Of a stretch of 64,000 bases of DNA, positions 1-7,473 are shown in pieces. Every line of letters starts with the position of its first letter. The first letter of the stretch is position 1. Origin of the DNA: Peredibacter sp045999315 (GTDB taxonomy: Bacteria; Bdellovibrionota; Bacteriovoracia; Bacteriovoracales; Bacteriovoracaceae); assembly GCF_045999315.1 (NCBI RefSeq), contig NZ_CP174607.1:2790001-2854000 (forward strand). Reading direction: 5' to 3'. Under the pieces are notes generated by a model. The model was given only the letters and a program-made list of their open reading frames with translations, did no database searches and was not told where the DNA came from. The position numbers were made by a program, and so were the translations under genes.

Positions 1-2
1 TT

Positions 3-74
3 GCCAGTAAAGAGGCCTCCTATATGACCGGACAGGTTCTGCATCCAAACGGCGGAACAATTGTCGATTCCTAA
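3..74 (+). CDS. 3' end of a short-chain dehydrogenase/reductase (FabG-like), cut by window edge
   Basis: Only the last 23 codons are present. They read ASKEASYMTGQVLHPNGG and a short tail, then TAA. The pattern S-Y-x-T-G-Q-x-L-x-x-N-G-G is the usual C-terminal signature of classical SDR enzymes such as 3-oxoacyl-ACP reductase (FabG). Substrate cannot be judged from the tail. The gene starts upstream of the window. Another SDR lies about 3.6 kb downstream in the glycan block, but the two are not adjacent. Confidence 0.72.
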   Translation, partial: ASKEASYMTGQVLHPNGGTIVDS

Positions 75-96
75 GAATTGTGTTGTATTTAATTCG

Positions 97-130
97 GTAA
101 TCCCTGAACCTATTACTAGGCAGGGATTAC
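97..130 (+). promoter_or_regulatory. Perfect 10-bp inverted repeat touching a start codon
   Basis: GTAATCCCTG (97-106) is the exact reverse complement of CAGGGATTAC (121-130). The inner bases CCT (109-111) and AGG (118-120) can extend the stem past a two-base bulge. The right arm ends directly before the ATG at 131, and the only Shine-Dalgarno-like bases (AGGGA, 122-126) are inside it. In RNA the ribosome site would be paired. There is no T-run after it, so it is a poor intrinsic terminator, although it also lies just after the upstream SDR gene. Function is inferred. Confidence 0.5.
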
Positions 131-352
131 ATGCAATTTAATAAAAATGACTTTCATTCCATTTCAGCACTTATTTGTCTGGTTATCAGTTTGATTACAT
201 TTTTTTCGGTCAATTATCTCTGGCTCTTTGCTCCTTATGGCCAAAGCAAGACAGGACTAATCAGAATACTTCTTTTGAATGTGCTTAGCATAGGTGGAAT
301 TGTCTATGGCAAAAAAACACTGAGATTGGATTTTAGTAAAAAGAAAAAATAA
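131..352 (+). CDS. Small two-helix membrane protein, unknown
   Basis: This is a 73-residue protein I do not recognise. Two hydrophobic segments, about residues 12-35 and 44-60, are separated by a short polar loop. The C-terminus is strongly basic (ends SKKKK), which suggests an inner-membrane hairpin with a cytoplasmic tail. The only ribosome-binding bases sit in a hairpin stem ending at the ATG, so translation may be controlled or weak. The sequence is membrane-like rather than random, but coding status rests on composition alone. Confidence 0.5.
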   Translation: MQFNKNDFHSISALICLVISLITFFSVNYLWLFAPYGQSKTGLIRILLLNVLSIGGIVYGKKTLRLDFSKKKK

Positions 353-487
353 ATCCATCGGCAAAAAAACAAGTCACATTTACTGGTCACTTTACCCCGC
401 CTGAAAATTCATCTGCCTTGAAATCATTCGCAAGAGTCGTGGCACTTCAATTGCAAAATCTCGTCTGTTCAATGCGAGGTTTTGTTT

Positions 488-1420
488 ATGCAGAAAATAG
501 TCATTTTGCGTGCGTTGAAGTTGGGAGATATGATTTGCTCAATTCCTGCTCTCCGGGCCGTTCGCTTGCGCTATCCAAATGCAGAAATAAGTCTTGTCTC
601 TCTGCCAAGTATGGAAAATTTATTTTTAAGGTTCACTCATCTGATTGATGAGTTTATTCCTTTTTCCGGATTTCCCGGAATGCCGGAATTAGCAACTTCG
701 CCAGAGAAGGTCGTCGCTTTTCTTGCACAGATTCAACAACGTAAATTTGACCTTGCCATTCAACTTCATGGAAGTGGTGAAGTGAGTAATATTGTAACGC
801 AACTGTTTGGTGCCAAGAGAACCATTGGATATCATCTTGCAAAAGATACTGATGACTATCTTCAGTATCGTGGTGAGCTTCACGAATTAGAACGCTGTCT
901 TTCCCTTTTAAAACTCCTGGGAATTGAGAGTCCTAGTCGTGATTTAGAGTTTCCTTTGTTGGACGAGGACCATAAGGTCTTACAAAATTTAAATCTTCCT
1001 TCATCTTATATTTGCATCCATCCAGGAGCTTCCACTGAGTCCAAGCGTTGGGACCGAGACCTGTTTTGCCGACTCGCCGATGAAATTGCCTTAAAAGGAA
1101 CTTCGGTTGTTTTTACGGGATCGGAGGTCGAAGGACCATTAGTTAAAGACATCATAAGTAAAATGAAATCACATGCTTTTGATGTCGCCTCATTAAATCT
1201 TCCAATCGGACCTTTGTCAGCACTCATTCATCATAGTGAGGCCCTTATTTGCAATGATACGGGGGTGTCGCACATTAGTGCGGCCCTTAAAAAGAGAAGT
1301 GTCGTTATTTTTACTGAAACAAATCCTGATCGCTGGGCCCCCTTAAATAAATCTCTTCACCGGGCCTTGGTGAGACCTGATCTTGAAGATGTTTTAGAAG
1401 TCATAGGAGAGGTCTTATGA
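488..1420 (+). CDS. Glycosyltransferase family 9 (heptosyltransferase-like)
   Basis: This protein of about 310 residues has the GT9 pattern of ADP-heptose:LPS heptosyltransferases. The N-terminal Rossmann start ILRALKLGDMICSIPALRA has the GD-x-(I/L) element, the second domain begins with a CIHPGAS motif, and the donor site carries NDTGVSH. Such enzymes act at the cytoplasmic face of the inner membrane. I chose ATG 488 because GAGGT (476-480) sits seven bases upstream; a TTG at 482 is too close. It overlaps the next gene by four bases (ATGA) and opens an eight-gene glycan block. The acceptor sugar is unknown. Confidence 0.85.
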   Translation: MQKIVILRALKLGDMICSIPALRAVRLRYPNAEISLVSLPSMENLFLRFTHLIDEFIPFSGFPGMPELATSPEKVVAFLAQIQQRKFDLAIQLHGSGEVSNIVTQLFGAKRTIGYHLAKDTDDYLQYRGELHELERCLSLLKLLGIESPSRDLEFPLLDEDHKVLQNLNLPSSYICIHPGASTESKRWDRDLFCRLADEIALKGTSVVFTGSEVEGPLVKDIISKMKSHAFDVASLNLPIGPLSALIHHSEALICNDTGVSHISAALKKRSVVIFTETNPDRWAPLNKSLHRALVRPDLEDVLEVIGEVL

Positions 1421-2364
1421 AAAGACTTAAAATATTCACTTGGCATATTCATGGAAGCTATTTGTATTATCTTTCTCACATCCCTCATGACATTTATCTG
1501 CCAAGAAGGACGGATGATTCTCTCGGTTATTGTGGAATAACTCCCAGTTATCCCTGGCCCACTAATATCCATGAAATTCCCTTTGAGGAAGTAAAAAATC
1601 AAAAGTTTGACTGCGTTCTTTATCAGCATCATGACAACTATCTCCTTCATCAACACGAAGTTCTGTCTTCCGAACAGTTAAAACTGCCAAAGATTTTTTT
1701 GGAGCATGACCCTCCGAGAGAGAATCCTACGAACACCGTTCATCCCGTTGATGATCCCAATACAATGATCGTTCACGTGACAGACTTCAACCGTTTAATG
1801 TGGGACTGTCAGCGGTCACCCACTACTGTGATTGATCACGGAGTAAAAATTCCAGAAGACGTTCATTATGAAGGGGATCTCGAAAAAGGGATTGTGATTG
1901 TCAATAATATCGCCAAACGTGGCAGACGTTTGGGTCTCGATATCTTTCAAAAAGCGTCCCTTGAGTTGGATTTAGATTTAGTGGGAATGGGCTGGGAGGA
2001 CGTAGGAGGTATTGGTGAGGTCTCTCATCAGGAACTTCCTGCCTTTTGCTCGCATTACCGATATTTCTTTAATCCTATTCGCTACACAAGTCTTGGTCTG
2101 TCCATTTGCGAGGCGATGATGATTGGTGTGCCGATCATTGGTTTGGCCACAACGGAACTGGCCACGGTGGTTGAAAACAATGTCTCAGGCTTTATTTCTA
2201 CTCGACCTGAGGAGTTGACCATCGCCGCCCGAGAGCTGGTCAAAAATAAAAAACTCGCTGATGAATGGGGGAAAAAGGCAAAAAAACGAGCGCAGGAGCG
2301 ATTTGGAATAGAGCGATTTATTAGAGACTGGAACAACACATTACAAGAAGTAGTAAGGAGCTAA
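1417..2364 (+). CDS. Glycosyltransferase, GT4-like (GT-B fold)
   Basis: This 315-residue protein ends in a recognisable GT-B C-terminal half: a FNPIRYTSLGLSICEAMMIG stretch gives the acidic E-x7-E-like region, followed by GVPIIG and a terminal helix. The N-terminal half is poorly conserved, with HIHGSYLYYL and several His-rich patches that could suit an unusual acceptor. There is no signal peptide, so it is cytoplasmic. The start overlaps the upstream GT9 stop (ATGA), indicating translational coupling. It probably adds a sugar in the same surface glycan pathway; donor and acceptor cannot be told. Confidence 0.75.
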   Translation: MKRLKIFTWHIHGSYLYYLSHIPHDIYLPRRTDDSLGYCGITPSYPWPTNIHEIPFEEVKNQKFDCVLYQHHDNYLLHQHEVLSSEQLKLPKIFLEHDPPRENPTNTVHPVDDPNTMIVHVTDFNRLMWDCQRSPTTVIDHGVKIPEDVHYEGDLEKGIVIVNNIAKRGRRLGLDIFQKASLELDLDLVGMGWEDVGGIGEVSHQELPAFCSHYRYFFNPIRYTSLGLSICEAMMIGVPIIGLATTELATVVENNVSGFISTRPEELTIAARELVKNKKLADEWGKKAKKRAQERFGIERFIRDWNNTLQEVVRS

Positions 2365-2366
2365 TT

Positions 2367-3740
2367 ATGCAAATAGCAATCATTAGTGAACATGCTTCAC
2401 CAAAATGTGCTTTAGGCGGTAAAGACGCTGGAGGGCAGAACCTTTATGTTGCTCAATTAGCAAAGCATCTCGTCCAATTTGGCCATACGGTTGAGGTGTT
2501 TACTCGCAGAGATTCGGATGAGTTACCCATTGAGCAGGATTTAGAGGAAGGTTTTAAGCTGATTAACGTTCCGGCGGGGCCGGCCAATTATATAGAGAAA
2601 GAAAAATTACTTCCCTATATGGATGAGTTTTCGAGTTTTATGATCTCTTATATTAAATCCAGAAGCGAGAGCTTCGATGTGATTCATACAAATTTTTGGA
2701 TGTCAGGGCTCGTAGGGGCCAATCTTAAAAAACACCTGCACATTCCTTTTGTGATTACATTCCACGCCTTGGGAAAAGTAAGAAGAATTCATCAAGGCAA
2801 AAACGATGGGTTTTCTGATGAACGATTTGATATTGAGGATTTATTGGTAAGAGAGGCCGACGGTATTATAGCTGAATGCCCTCAGGACCTGTCTGATCTG
2901 ATAGAGCTTTACGATGCTCATCATAAAAACGTTGATATCGTGCCTTGTGGTTTTGATGCGGAAGAAATGTATCCGATTAACAAGCGAGAGGCGAAAAAGG
3001 CCCTGGGACTGGAAGAGAGTGAAGAAGTCATTCTCCATCTGGGAAGAATGGTCCCCCGTAAAGGCGCCGATAATGTGATCCGAGGTTTTGCTCAATATCT
3101 AAGAGAAAATAATAAGAAAGCAAAACTCGTTATTGTTGGAGGAGAAACTGAGGACGCTTGTCCTATTCGCACTCCTGAGATTGGAAGATTAAAGGCCATT
3201 GCTGATCAGGAAGGAGTGTCTCCATATATTTCTTTCGCTGGAAGTAAATCCAGACAAAAACTCAAAACCTATTACAGTGCGGCCGATGTCTTTGTGACCA
3301 CACCTTGGTATGAGCCATTTGGTATCACTCCTGTTGAGTCCATGGCCTGTGGAACTCCGGTGATTGGATCCAATGTGGGAGGAATAAAGTATACCGTTAA
3401 ACATGAGAAGACGGGTCTATTAGTTCCTCCTAATGATCCCGTTGCTCTGAAAGAGGCCCTTTCAAGAATCATGCAAGATGAAAAGCTACGTAAAAATTTT
3501 GGGATGGAATCTTTGAACCGGGTGAATCAGCATTTCCGATGGGAGCACATGGCCCGAAAAATTGAAGAAATTCTCATTTCAAAAGTCACGGATCTTTCTT
3601 TTAAGAATAGATACTCATTTCAATATAACAGGGAGGTTTTGAATGCAAACTCAGAGTCAAGTTTCAGGAAAAGTGGCCCTCATCACTGGTGGTGCGAGTG
3701 GTCTGGGGGCCGAGATCTGTCGAACCCTGGCCAATCATGA
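2367..3740 (+). CDS. Glycosyltransferase family 4, MshA/sucrose-phosphate-synthase-like
   Basis: The first ~425 residues match GT4 retaining enzymes of the MshA and sucrose synthase type. The N-terminus shows GGKDAGGQNLYVAQLA with GH-x-V, the linker begins LHLGRMVPRKG, and the donor site has EPFGITPVESMACGTPVIG (E-x7-E). The last ~30 codons are odd: the frame continues 98 bases into the well-supported SDR gene that starts at 3643, with low-complexity W/S/G residues not typical of the family. The original stop may have been lost through a small indel or point change near 3610-3640. Start ATG follows GGAG at 2356-2359. Confidence 0.82.
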   Translation: MQIAIISEHASPKCALGGKDAGGQNLYVAQLAKHLVQFGHTVEVFTRRDSDELPIEQDLEEGFKLINVPAGPANYIEKEKLLPYMDEFSSFMISYIKSRSESFDVIHTNFWMSGLVGANLKKHLHIPFVITFHALGKVRRIHQGKNDGFSDERFDIEDLLVREADGIIAECPQDLSDLIELYDAHHKNVDIVPCGFDAEEMYPINKREAKKALGLEESEEVILHLGRMVPRKGADNVIRGFAQYLRENNKKAKLVIVGGETEDACPIRTPEIGRLKAIADQEGVSPYISFAGSKSRQKLKTYYSAADVFVTTPWYEPFGITPVESMACGTPVIGSNVGGIKYTVKHEKTGLLVPPNDPVALKEALSRIMQDEKLRKNFGMESLNRVNQHFRWEHMARKIEEILISKVTDLSFKNRYSFQYNREVLNANSESSFRKSGPHHWWCEWSGGRDLSNPGQS

Positions 3741-4374
3741 AATAAAAACAATCGTGGCCGACATCCATTTTGAAAAGGCCAATAAAATTGCCAAAGAGAT
3801 TGAGCAGAATGGAGGAAAGGCCACGGCGATTGAACTCAATGTCACGAACTATGAAAAAATTCCGGAAAAACTCGATGGCATAGTTCAGAAATTTGGAAGT
3901 CTCGATGTTCTTATTAATAATGCGGGCATTGATCTCACGACTCCTATTTCTGAAATGCCGGTGACAAAGTGGAACGATATTCTCAATACCAATTTGACTG
4001 GCCCTTTCGTTTTATCAAAAGAGGCCCTGCGGATCATGCACAAGAAGAAGGGGAACATCATCAATATAGTTTCAACTGCGGCCAAAAGAAGTTGGGCCAA
4101 TGCTTCTGCCTATCACGCCAGCAAGTGGGGGCTACTGGGTTTTACTCATGCTCTTCACGTAGAAGGAAGAGAGATGGGAGTTAAGGTGACGGCCGTTATT
4201 TGTGGTGGAATGAGAACTCCTTTCTTACTGGATCGCTTTCCTGATATTGATGTTTCAACTCTTCAACCACCGTCTAATGTGGCGAATGTGATTTCACAAA
4301 TCTTATATTTACCGCATGAATCAGTAATACCAGAAGTGATGGTGCTGCCTATGAAAGAAACTTCTTGGCCATAA
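3643..4374 (+). CDS. Short-chain dehydrogenase/reductase
   Basis: This is a 243-residue classical SDR. The cofactor motif TGGASGLG lies near residues 15-22, NNAG near 90, and the catalytic Ser/Tyr/Lys are in an STAAKR stretch followed by YHASKWG. An acidic D after the second strand (VADIHF) favours NAD(H) over NADP(H). A strong GGAGG seven bases before ATG 3643 fixes the start even though the upstream gene overlaps it by 98 bases. Sitting between glycosyltransferases and a GmhB-type phosphatase, it may oxidise or reduce a sugar or sugar nucleotide, but the family is too broad to name a substrate. Confidence 0.85.
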   Translation: MQTQSQVSGKVALITGGASGLGAEICRTLANHEIKTIVADIHFEKANKIAKEIEQNGGKATAIELNVTNYEKIPEKLDGIVQKFGSLDVLINNAGIDLTTPISEMPVTKWNDILNTNLTGPFVLSKEALRIMHKKKGNIINIVSTAAKRSWANASAYHASKWGLLGFTHALHVEGREMGVKVTAVICGGMRTPFLLDRFPDIDVSTLQPPSNVANVISQILYLPHESVIPEVMVLPMKETSWP

Positions 4375-4383
4375 GAGGTGGAT

Positions 4384-4929
4384 ATGGGACCTAGGGCGAT
4401 CTTTTTTGATAAGGACGGTACATTAATTGAAGATGTTCCATTTAACGTGGATGTTTCCAAGATTAAATTTTCGAATGGTGCGGATTTTGCCATTCAAAAA
4501 TTAAAAGACCTTTTTCAATTTCATATCGTGACTAATCAGAAGGGAATCGCCCTGGGTTTGTTTCAAGAAATAGATCTGACTTTTGTCAGAAATAAAATGG
4601 CCCATATGTTTCAAGAATTAGGAGGAGAACTCCATGGTTTCCATTATTGTCCGCATGGGCCAGAAGATGGGTGTGAATGCCGAAAACCGGGTAGCCTCAT
4701 GCTGGAGAAGGCCGCAAAAGAGCATGGAATCATTCTTCAACGTTCATGGATGATCGGCGACATCCTTGACGACATTGAGGCCGGTAAAAGAGCGGGCTGT
4801 AAGACCATCCTTATTAATAACGGCCATGAAACCGAATGGGTGATGAATGAATTTCGGGAGCCCGATCACGTAGCACAGGATCTATTCGGAGCTGCGCTTA
4901 TCATTTTAGCTCAGGAGTGGCGTTTATGA
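4384..4929 (+). CDS. gmhB: HAD-IIIA phosphatase, D-glycero-D-manno-heptose-1,7-bisphosphate 7-phosphatase type
   Basis: About 181 residues, the usual GmhB length. The HAD nucleophile motif FFDKDGTLIED is near the start, VTNQKGI supplies motif II, and a zinc-type loop reads YCPHGPEDGCECRKP (Cys-x-His...Cys-x-Cys). Motif IV is MIGDILDDIEAG. In Gram-negatives GmhB makes heptose-1-phosphate for ADP-heptose, which fits the GT9 enzymes on both sides. ATG 4384 follows AAGAGG by five bases, better than the GTG at 4378. The C-terminus overlaps the next GT9 gene by four bases. No heptose isomerase (GmhA) or kinase (HldE) gene is in this window. Confidence 0.83.
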   Translation: MGPRAIFFDKDGTLIEDVPFNVDVSKIKFSNGADFAIQKLKDLFQFHIVTNQKGIALGLFQEIDLTFVRNKMAHMFQELGGELHGFHYCPHGPEDGCECRKPGSLMLEKAAKEHGIILQRSWMIGDILDDIEAGKRAGCKTILINNGHETEWVMNEFREPDHVAQDLFGAALIILAQEWRL

Positions 4930-6023
4930 ATGCCTGGTTAAATGCTAAAAAAATTCTTTGTGTTCGATTGGATGCCATGGGGGACTTACTCATGACAACT
5001 CCTGCGATGTCGGCCCTCAAAAAGCAACTTCCTGGTAGGAGTCTGACGCTCTTAACCTCCAAACAAGGAATGGAAATTGCGAAGTCCATTCCACTTTTCG
5101 ATGATGTCATTTCTTATGGGGCCCCATGGCTCAAGGCCAGTGGAACATTGAATGACCCGGTATCGGATTTAAAGATGATTGAAAGACTGAAGCGAGAAAA
5201 TTTCGATGGCGCCATTATTTTCACAGTCTACAGTCAGAATCCACTTCCTTCGGCCCTTCTTTGTTATTTAGCGGGCATCCCTTTGCGGACGGCGTATTGT
5301 CGGGAAAACCCTTATTCACTCCTCACTCATTGGATCAAGGAAACTGAGCCCCAAGAGACACTTCGTCATGAAGTAAAAAGACATTTAGATCTCGCCCATG
5401 AATTAGGGGCCTCAAGAGATCCTCTTCCACTGATATTGGATGTTGATCCTAAGGCCCGGATGAAACTCGAAGATAAGATGCAAGATCTTCAGGGAAATTG
5501 GATTGTCATTCATCCCGGGGCCACTGCTGAATCAAGAAGATATCGTACTTCTGGCTTCGCCCAAGTGGCAGACATGCTGACTGAGCGTCTGGGGAAAAAA
5601 ATCATTTTCACCGGTGGCCCGGATGAGCGAGAGCTCATCGAACAAATTCAGTCTCAGATGAAACATGATTCCATCAGTTTTGCTGGTAAACTTTCTTTAG
5701 AAGAAATGATCGCCCTGATTCAGAAGACTCCTTTGATTATTTCTAATAATTCAGGGCCAGTGCATATGGCGGCCGCCTTAGGAATTCCGGTCTTGGTTCT
5801 TTATGCCTTAACTAATCCCCAGCACACACCTTGGATGGTTCCTCATCATGTCTTGTTCAAAGATGTGGATTGCAGATTTTGTTATAAGAGTGTTTGTCCC
5901 CATGGGACCAATGCCTGTCTCGACATAGACCCAGAACTTATATTTGATAGGGCCCGTGCACTTTTGGAAGAAGAACCAACTCCATGTTTTGATTTTCAGG
6001 CCATTCATCCATTACCAATGTGA
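4926..6023 (+). CDS. Glycosyltransferase family 9 (heptosyltransferase-like), second copy
   Basis: This 365-residue GT9 enzyme begins ILCVRLDAMGDLLMTTPAM, with the GD motif of the acceptor-binding domain, and continues with VIHPGATAESRR and a donor loop NNSGPVHMAAALG. A Cys-rich C-terminal patch (CRFCYKSVCPHG) resembles the loop seen in some WaaF/WaaC-like proteins. ATG 4926 has AGGAG eight bases upstream and overlaps the gmhB stop. It is divergent in sequence from the GT9 at 488-1420, so the two probably act at different steps of the same heptose-containing glycan. Confidence 0.85.
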   Translation: MNAWLNAKKILCVRLDAMGDLLMTTPAMSALKKQLPGRSLTLLTSKQGMEIAKSIPLFDDVISYGAPWLKASGTLNDPVSDLKMIERLKRENFDGAIIFTVYSQNPLPSALLCYLAGIPLRTAYCRENPYSLLTHWIKETEPQETLRHEVKRHLDLAHELGASRDPLPLILDVDPKARMKLEDKMQDLQGNWIVIHPGATAESRRYRTSGFAQVADMLTERLGKKIIFTGGPDERELIEQIQSQMKHDSISFAGKLSLEEMIALIQKTPLIISNNSGPVHMAAALGIPVLVLYALTNPQHTPWMVPHHVLFKDVDCRFCYKSVCPHGTNACLDIDPELIFDRARALLEEEPTPCFDFQAIHPLPM

Positions 6024-6030
6024 GGTCTAC

Positions 6031-6936
6031 ATGATTACGTTAGAAAATAAAAATCTCTTGGTTAAAATCAGCAGAGGTCGCGGAGCGAGAGTAGAGCATT
6101 TTATTGATAGACATACGGGCAAGGACTGGGTCTGGAAGTACTCGCCAGAATTAAAAAAAGAACTCCATGAGCTGGACGGCTTTGATGAAAACTGGGAGGG
6201 CGGATGGGAAGAAGTGTTCCCTAACGATGCTCCGGTGGAGATTAATCAATTTAAACTCACCGATCATGGAGAACTTTGGAGAAGGACCTGGGAGCTCATT
6301 CCCTCAGAAGATCCCAATGAAGCGGTCTTTGAACTTGAATGCGAGACCTATCCGGTGATTATTCAAAAGAAATTTCTACTCAAAGAAAATGAATTAAAAA
6401 TTGATTATAAAATTGAGTCCCGGGCCGCCATGGACCTACCTTTCATTTTCAAATTTCATCCGGCCCTGGCCATTGAACCAGGAGATGAGTTTCATATGCC
6501 TGGCTCCTATATGGAACCGGTGGCCCTGGGATTTAGTCGTTTGCTGGGGATTGATAAAAAGACAGTTTTCCCTATTGGAGTGGCCCAAAGTGGAGAGTAT
6601 GTGAATATCCAAAGAGCATTGCCAGAAGATGGGCATAGTCGGGAGTTTGTCAGATTGAGTGACCTTGAAGAAGGCATGTGCGCGCTCTTTAATCCAGGCA
6701 CTGGAACCAGACTTACTTTTCAGTTCCCCAAAGATAAGTTTCCCTATGTGTGGTTGTTTCAAAGCTACGGAGGTTTTAACGGTCACTACGTTTCCATGTT
6801 GGAACCCACCAATGCCGGACACTACGACTTAGGTGAGGCCCATAAAAATCAGCAATGCGGAGAGATTCGCCCGGGGGAAAAACTGGATTTTTCACTCAGT
6901 TTAAAGTTAGAGAGTTCAGACATGATGATTTCTTAA
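6031..6936 (+). CDS. Galactose-mutarotase-fold protein (aldose 1-epimerase superfamily)
   Basis: About 301 residues with an all-beta pattern and the motifs FDENWEGGWEEVFPND and KFHPALAIEPGD, which resemble the substrate-binding rim of the mutarotase superfamily. No signal peptide is seen. ATG 6031 has GAGG six bases upstream; the reading frame also runs back into the previous gene but without a credible start there. Position in a glycan operon suggests it epimerises or binds an aldose or activated sugar. The exact family (aldose epimerase, D-hexose-6-phosphate mutarotase or a DUF relative) is not resolved. Confidence 0.65.
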   Translation: MITLENKNLLVKISRGRGARVEHFIDRHTGKDWVWKYSPELKKELHELDGFDENWEGGWEEVFPNDAPVEINQFKLTDHGELWRRTWELIPSEDPNEAVFELECETYPVIIQKKFLLKENELKIDYKIESRAAMDLPFIFKFHPALAIEPGDEFHMPGSYMEPVALGFSRLLGIDKKTVFPIGVAQSGEYVNIQRALPEDGHSREFVRLSDLEEGMCALFNPGTGTRLTFQFPKDKFPYVWLFQSYGGFNGHYVSMLEPTNAGHYDLGEAHKNQQCGEIRPGEKLDFSLSLKLESSDMMIS

Positions 6937-6951
6937 TTTCAGGAGGAATTT

Positions 6952-7341
6952 ATGGAGAACATTGAAGTGCCTGTTTCAGTCGGAGAATTAATGGATAAAA
7001 TATCCATTCTTGAAATTAAACAAAATAGAATTCAGGAAACTCACAAACTGGAAAATATCAAGCGAGAGCTGACTTATCTCTTAAATATCCGAGAAGAGCA
7101 TATTCCTATTGATGGTGAAGTCGAAGAGCTTTATGGTCGGCTTAAAGAAACCAATGAAAATCTTTGGGAAGTTGAAGACAGGATTCGTCGTTGTGAAAGT
7201 AAAAAAGATTTTGGAGAGGAATTTATTCAACTAGCTCGGTTTGTTTATCATGAAAATGATAAACGAGCGAAGCTCAAATCAGATTTAAATAACAAACTCG
7301 GTTCCCATCTTCGCGAAGAAAAATCTTACCAAAACTACTGA
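6952..7341 (+). CDS. DUF6165 family protein, heptose-cluster associated
   Basis: A 129-residue, charged, mostly helical protein starting ENIEVPVSVGELMDKISILE. That opening strongly resembles DUF6165, small proteins I associate with LPS or heptosyl gene clusters; their biochemical function is not known to me. There is no signal peptide or membrane segment. A strong AGGAGG (6942-6947) precedes ATG 6952. It is the last gene of the glycan block and is followed by a hairpin. It might be a regulatory or scaffolding partner of the transferases, which is inference. Confidence 0.7.
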   Translation: MENIEVPVSVGELMDKISILEIKQNRIQETHKLENIKRELTYLLNIREEHIPIDGEVEELYGRLKETNENLWEVEDRIRRCESKKDFGEEFIQLARFVYHENDKRAKLKSDLNNKLGSHLREEKSYQNY

Positions 7342-7344
7342 AAA

Positions 7345-7370
7345 GAAGGAGTGAAGAGATTCACTCCTTC
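7345..7370 (+). terminator. 11-bp hairpin at the end of the glycan operon
   Basis: GAAGGAGTGAA (7345-7355) pairs perfectly with TTCACTCCTTC (7360-7370) around a four-base GAGA loop, four bases after the stop of the DUF6165 gene. No T-run follows, so it is a weak intrinsic terminator by sequence; it may instead protect the mRNA 3' end or stop transcription with Rho. Confidence 0.55.
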
Positions 7371-7473
7371 ACTCTCAAAAACATCCCCAAAATTAACTTT
7401 TAACATCATGCCTTAAGTGATTCTATAGATTCATCTTCAGTTAAAAATCAGATGACAATTCTATAGGTAGCTT

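Noticed and set aside
418..648. 76-codon open frame overlapping the first GT9 gene
   Set aside because: It is out of frame with a clear GT9 protein and has no ribosome site or recognisable content.
5944..6030. N-terminal extension of the mutarotase-fold gene
   Set aside because: It lies inside the GT9 coding end; GAGG and ATG at 6031 give a better start.
7420..7466. Direct repeat ATTCTATAG (7420-7428 and 7458-7466) as an operator of the ABC exporter
   Set aside because: Nine bases in an AT-rich gap with 29 bases between copies; too weak to claim without conservation data.
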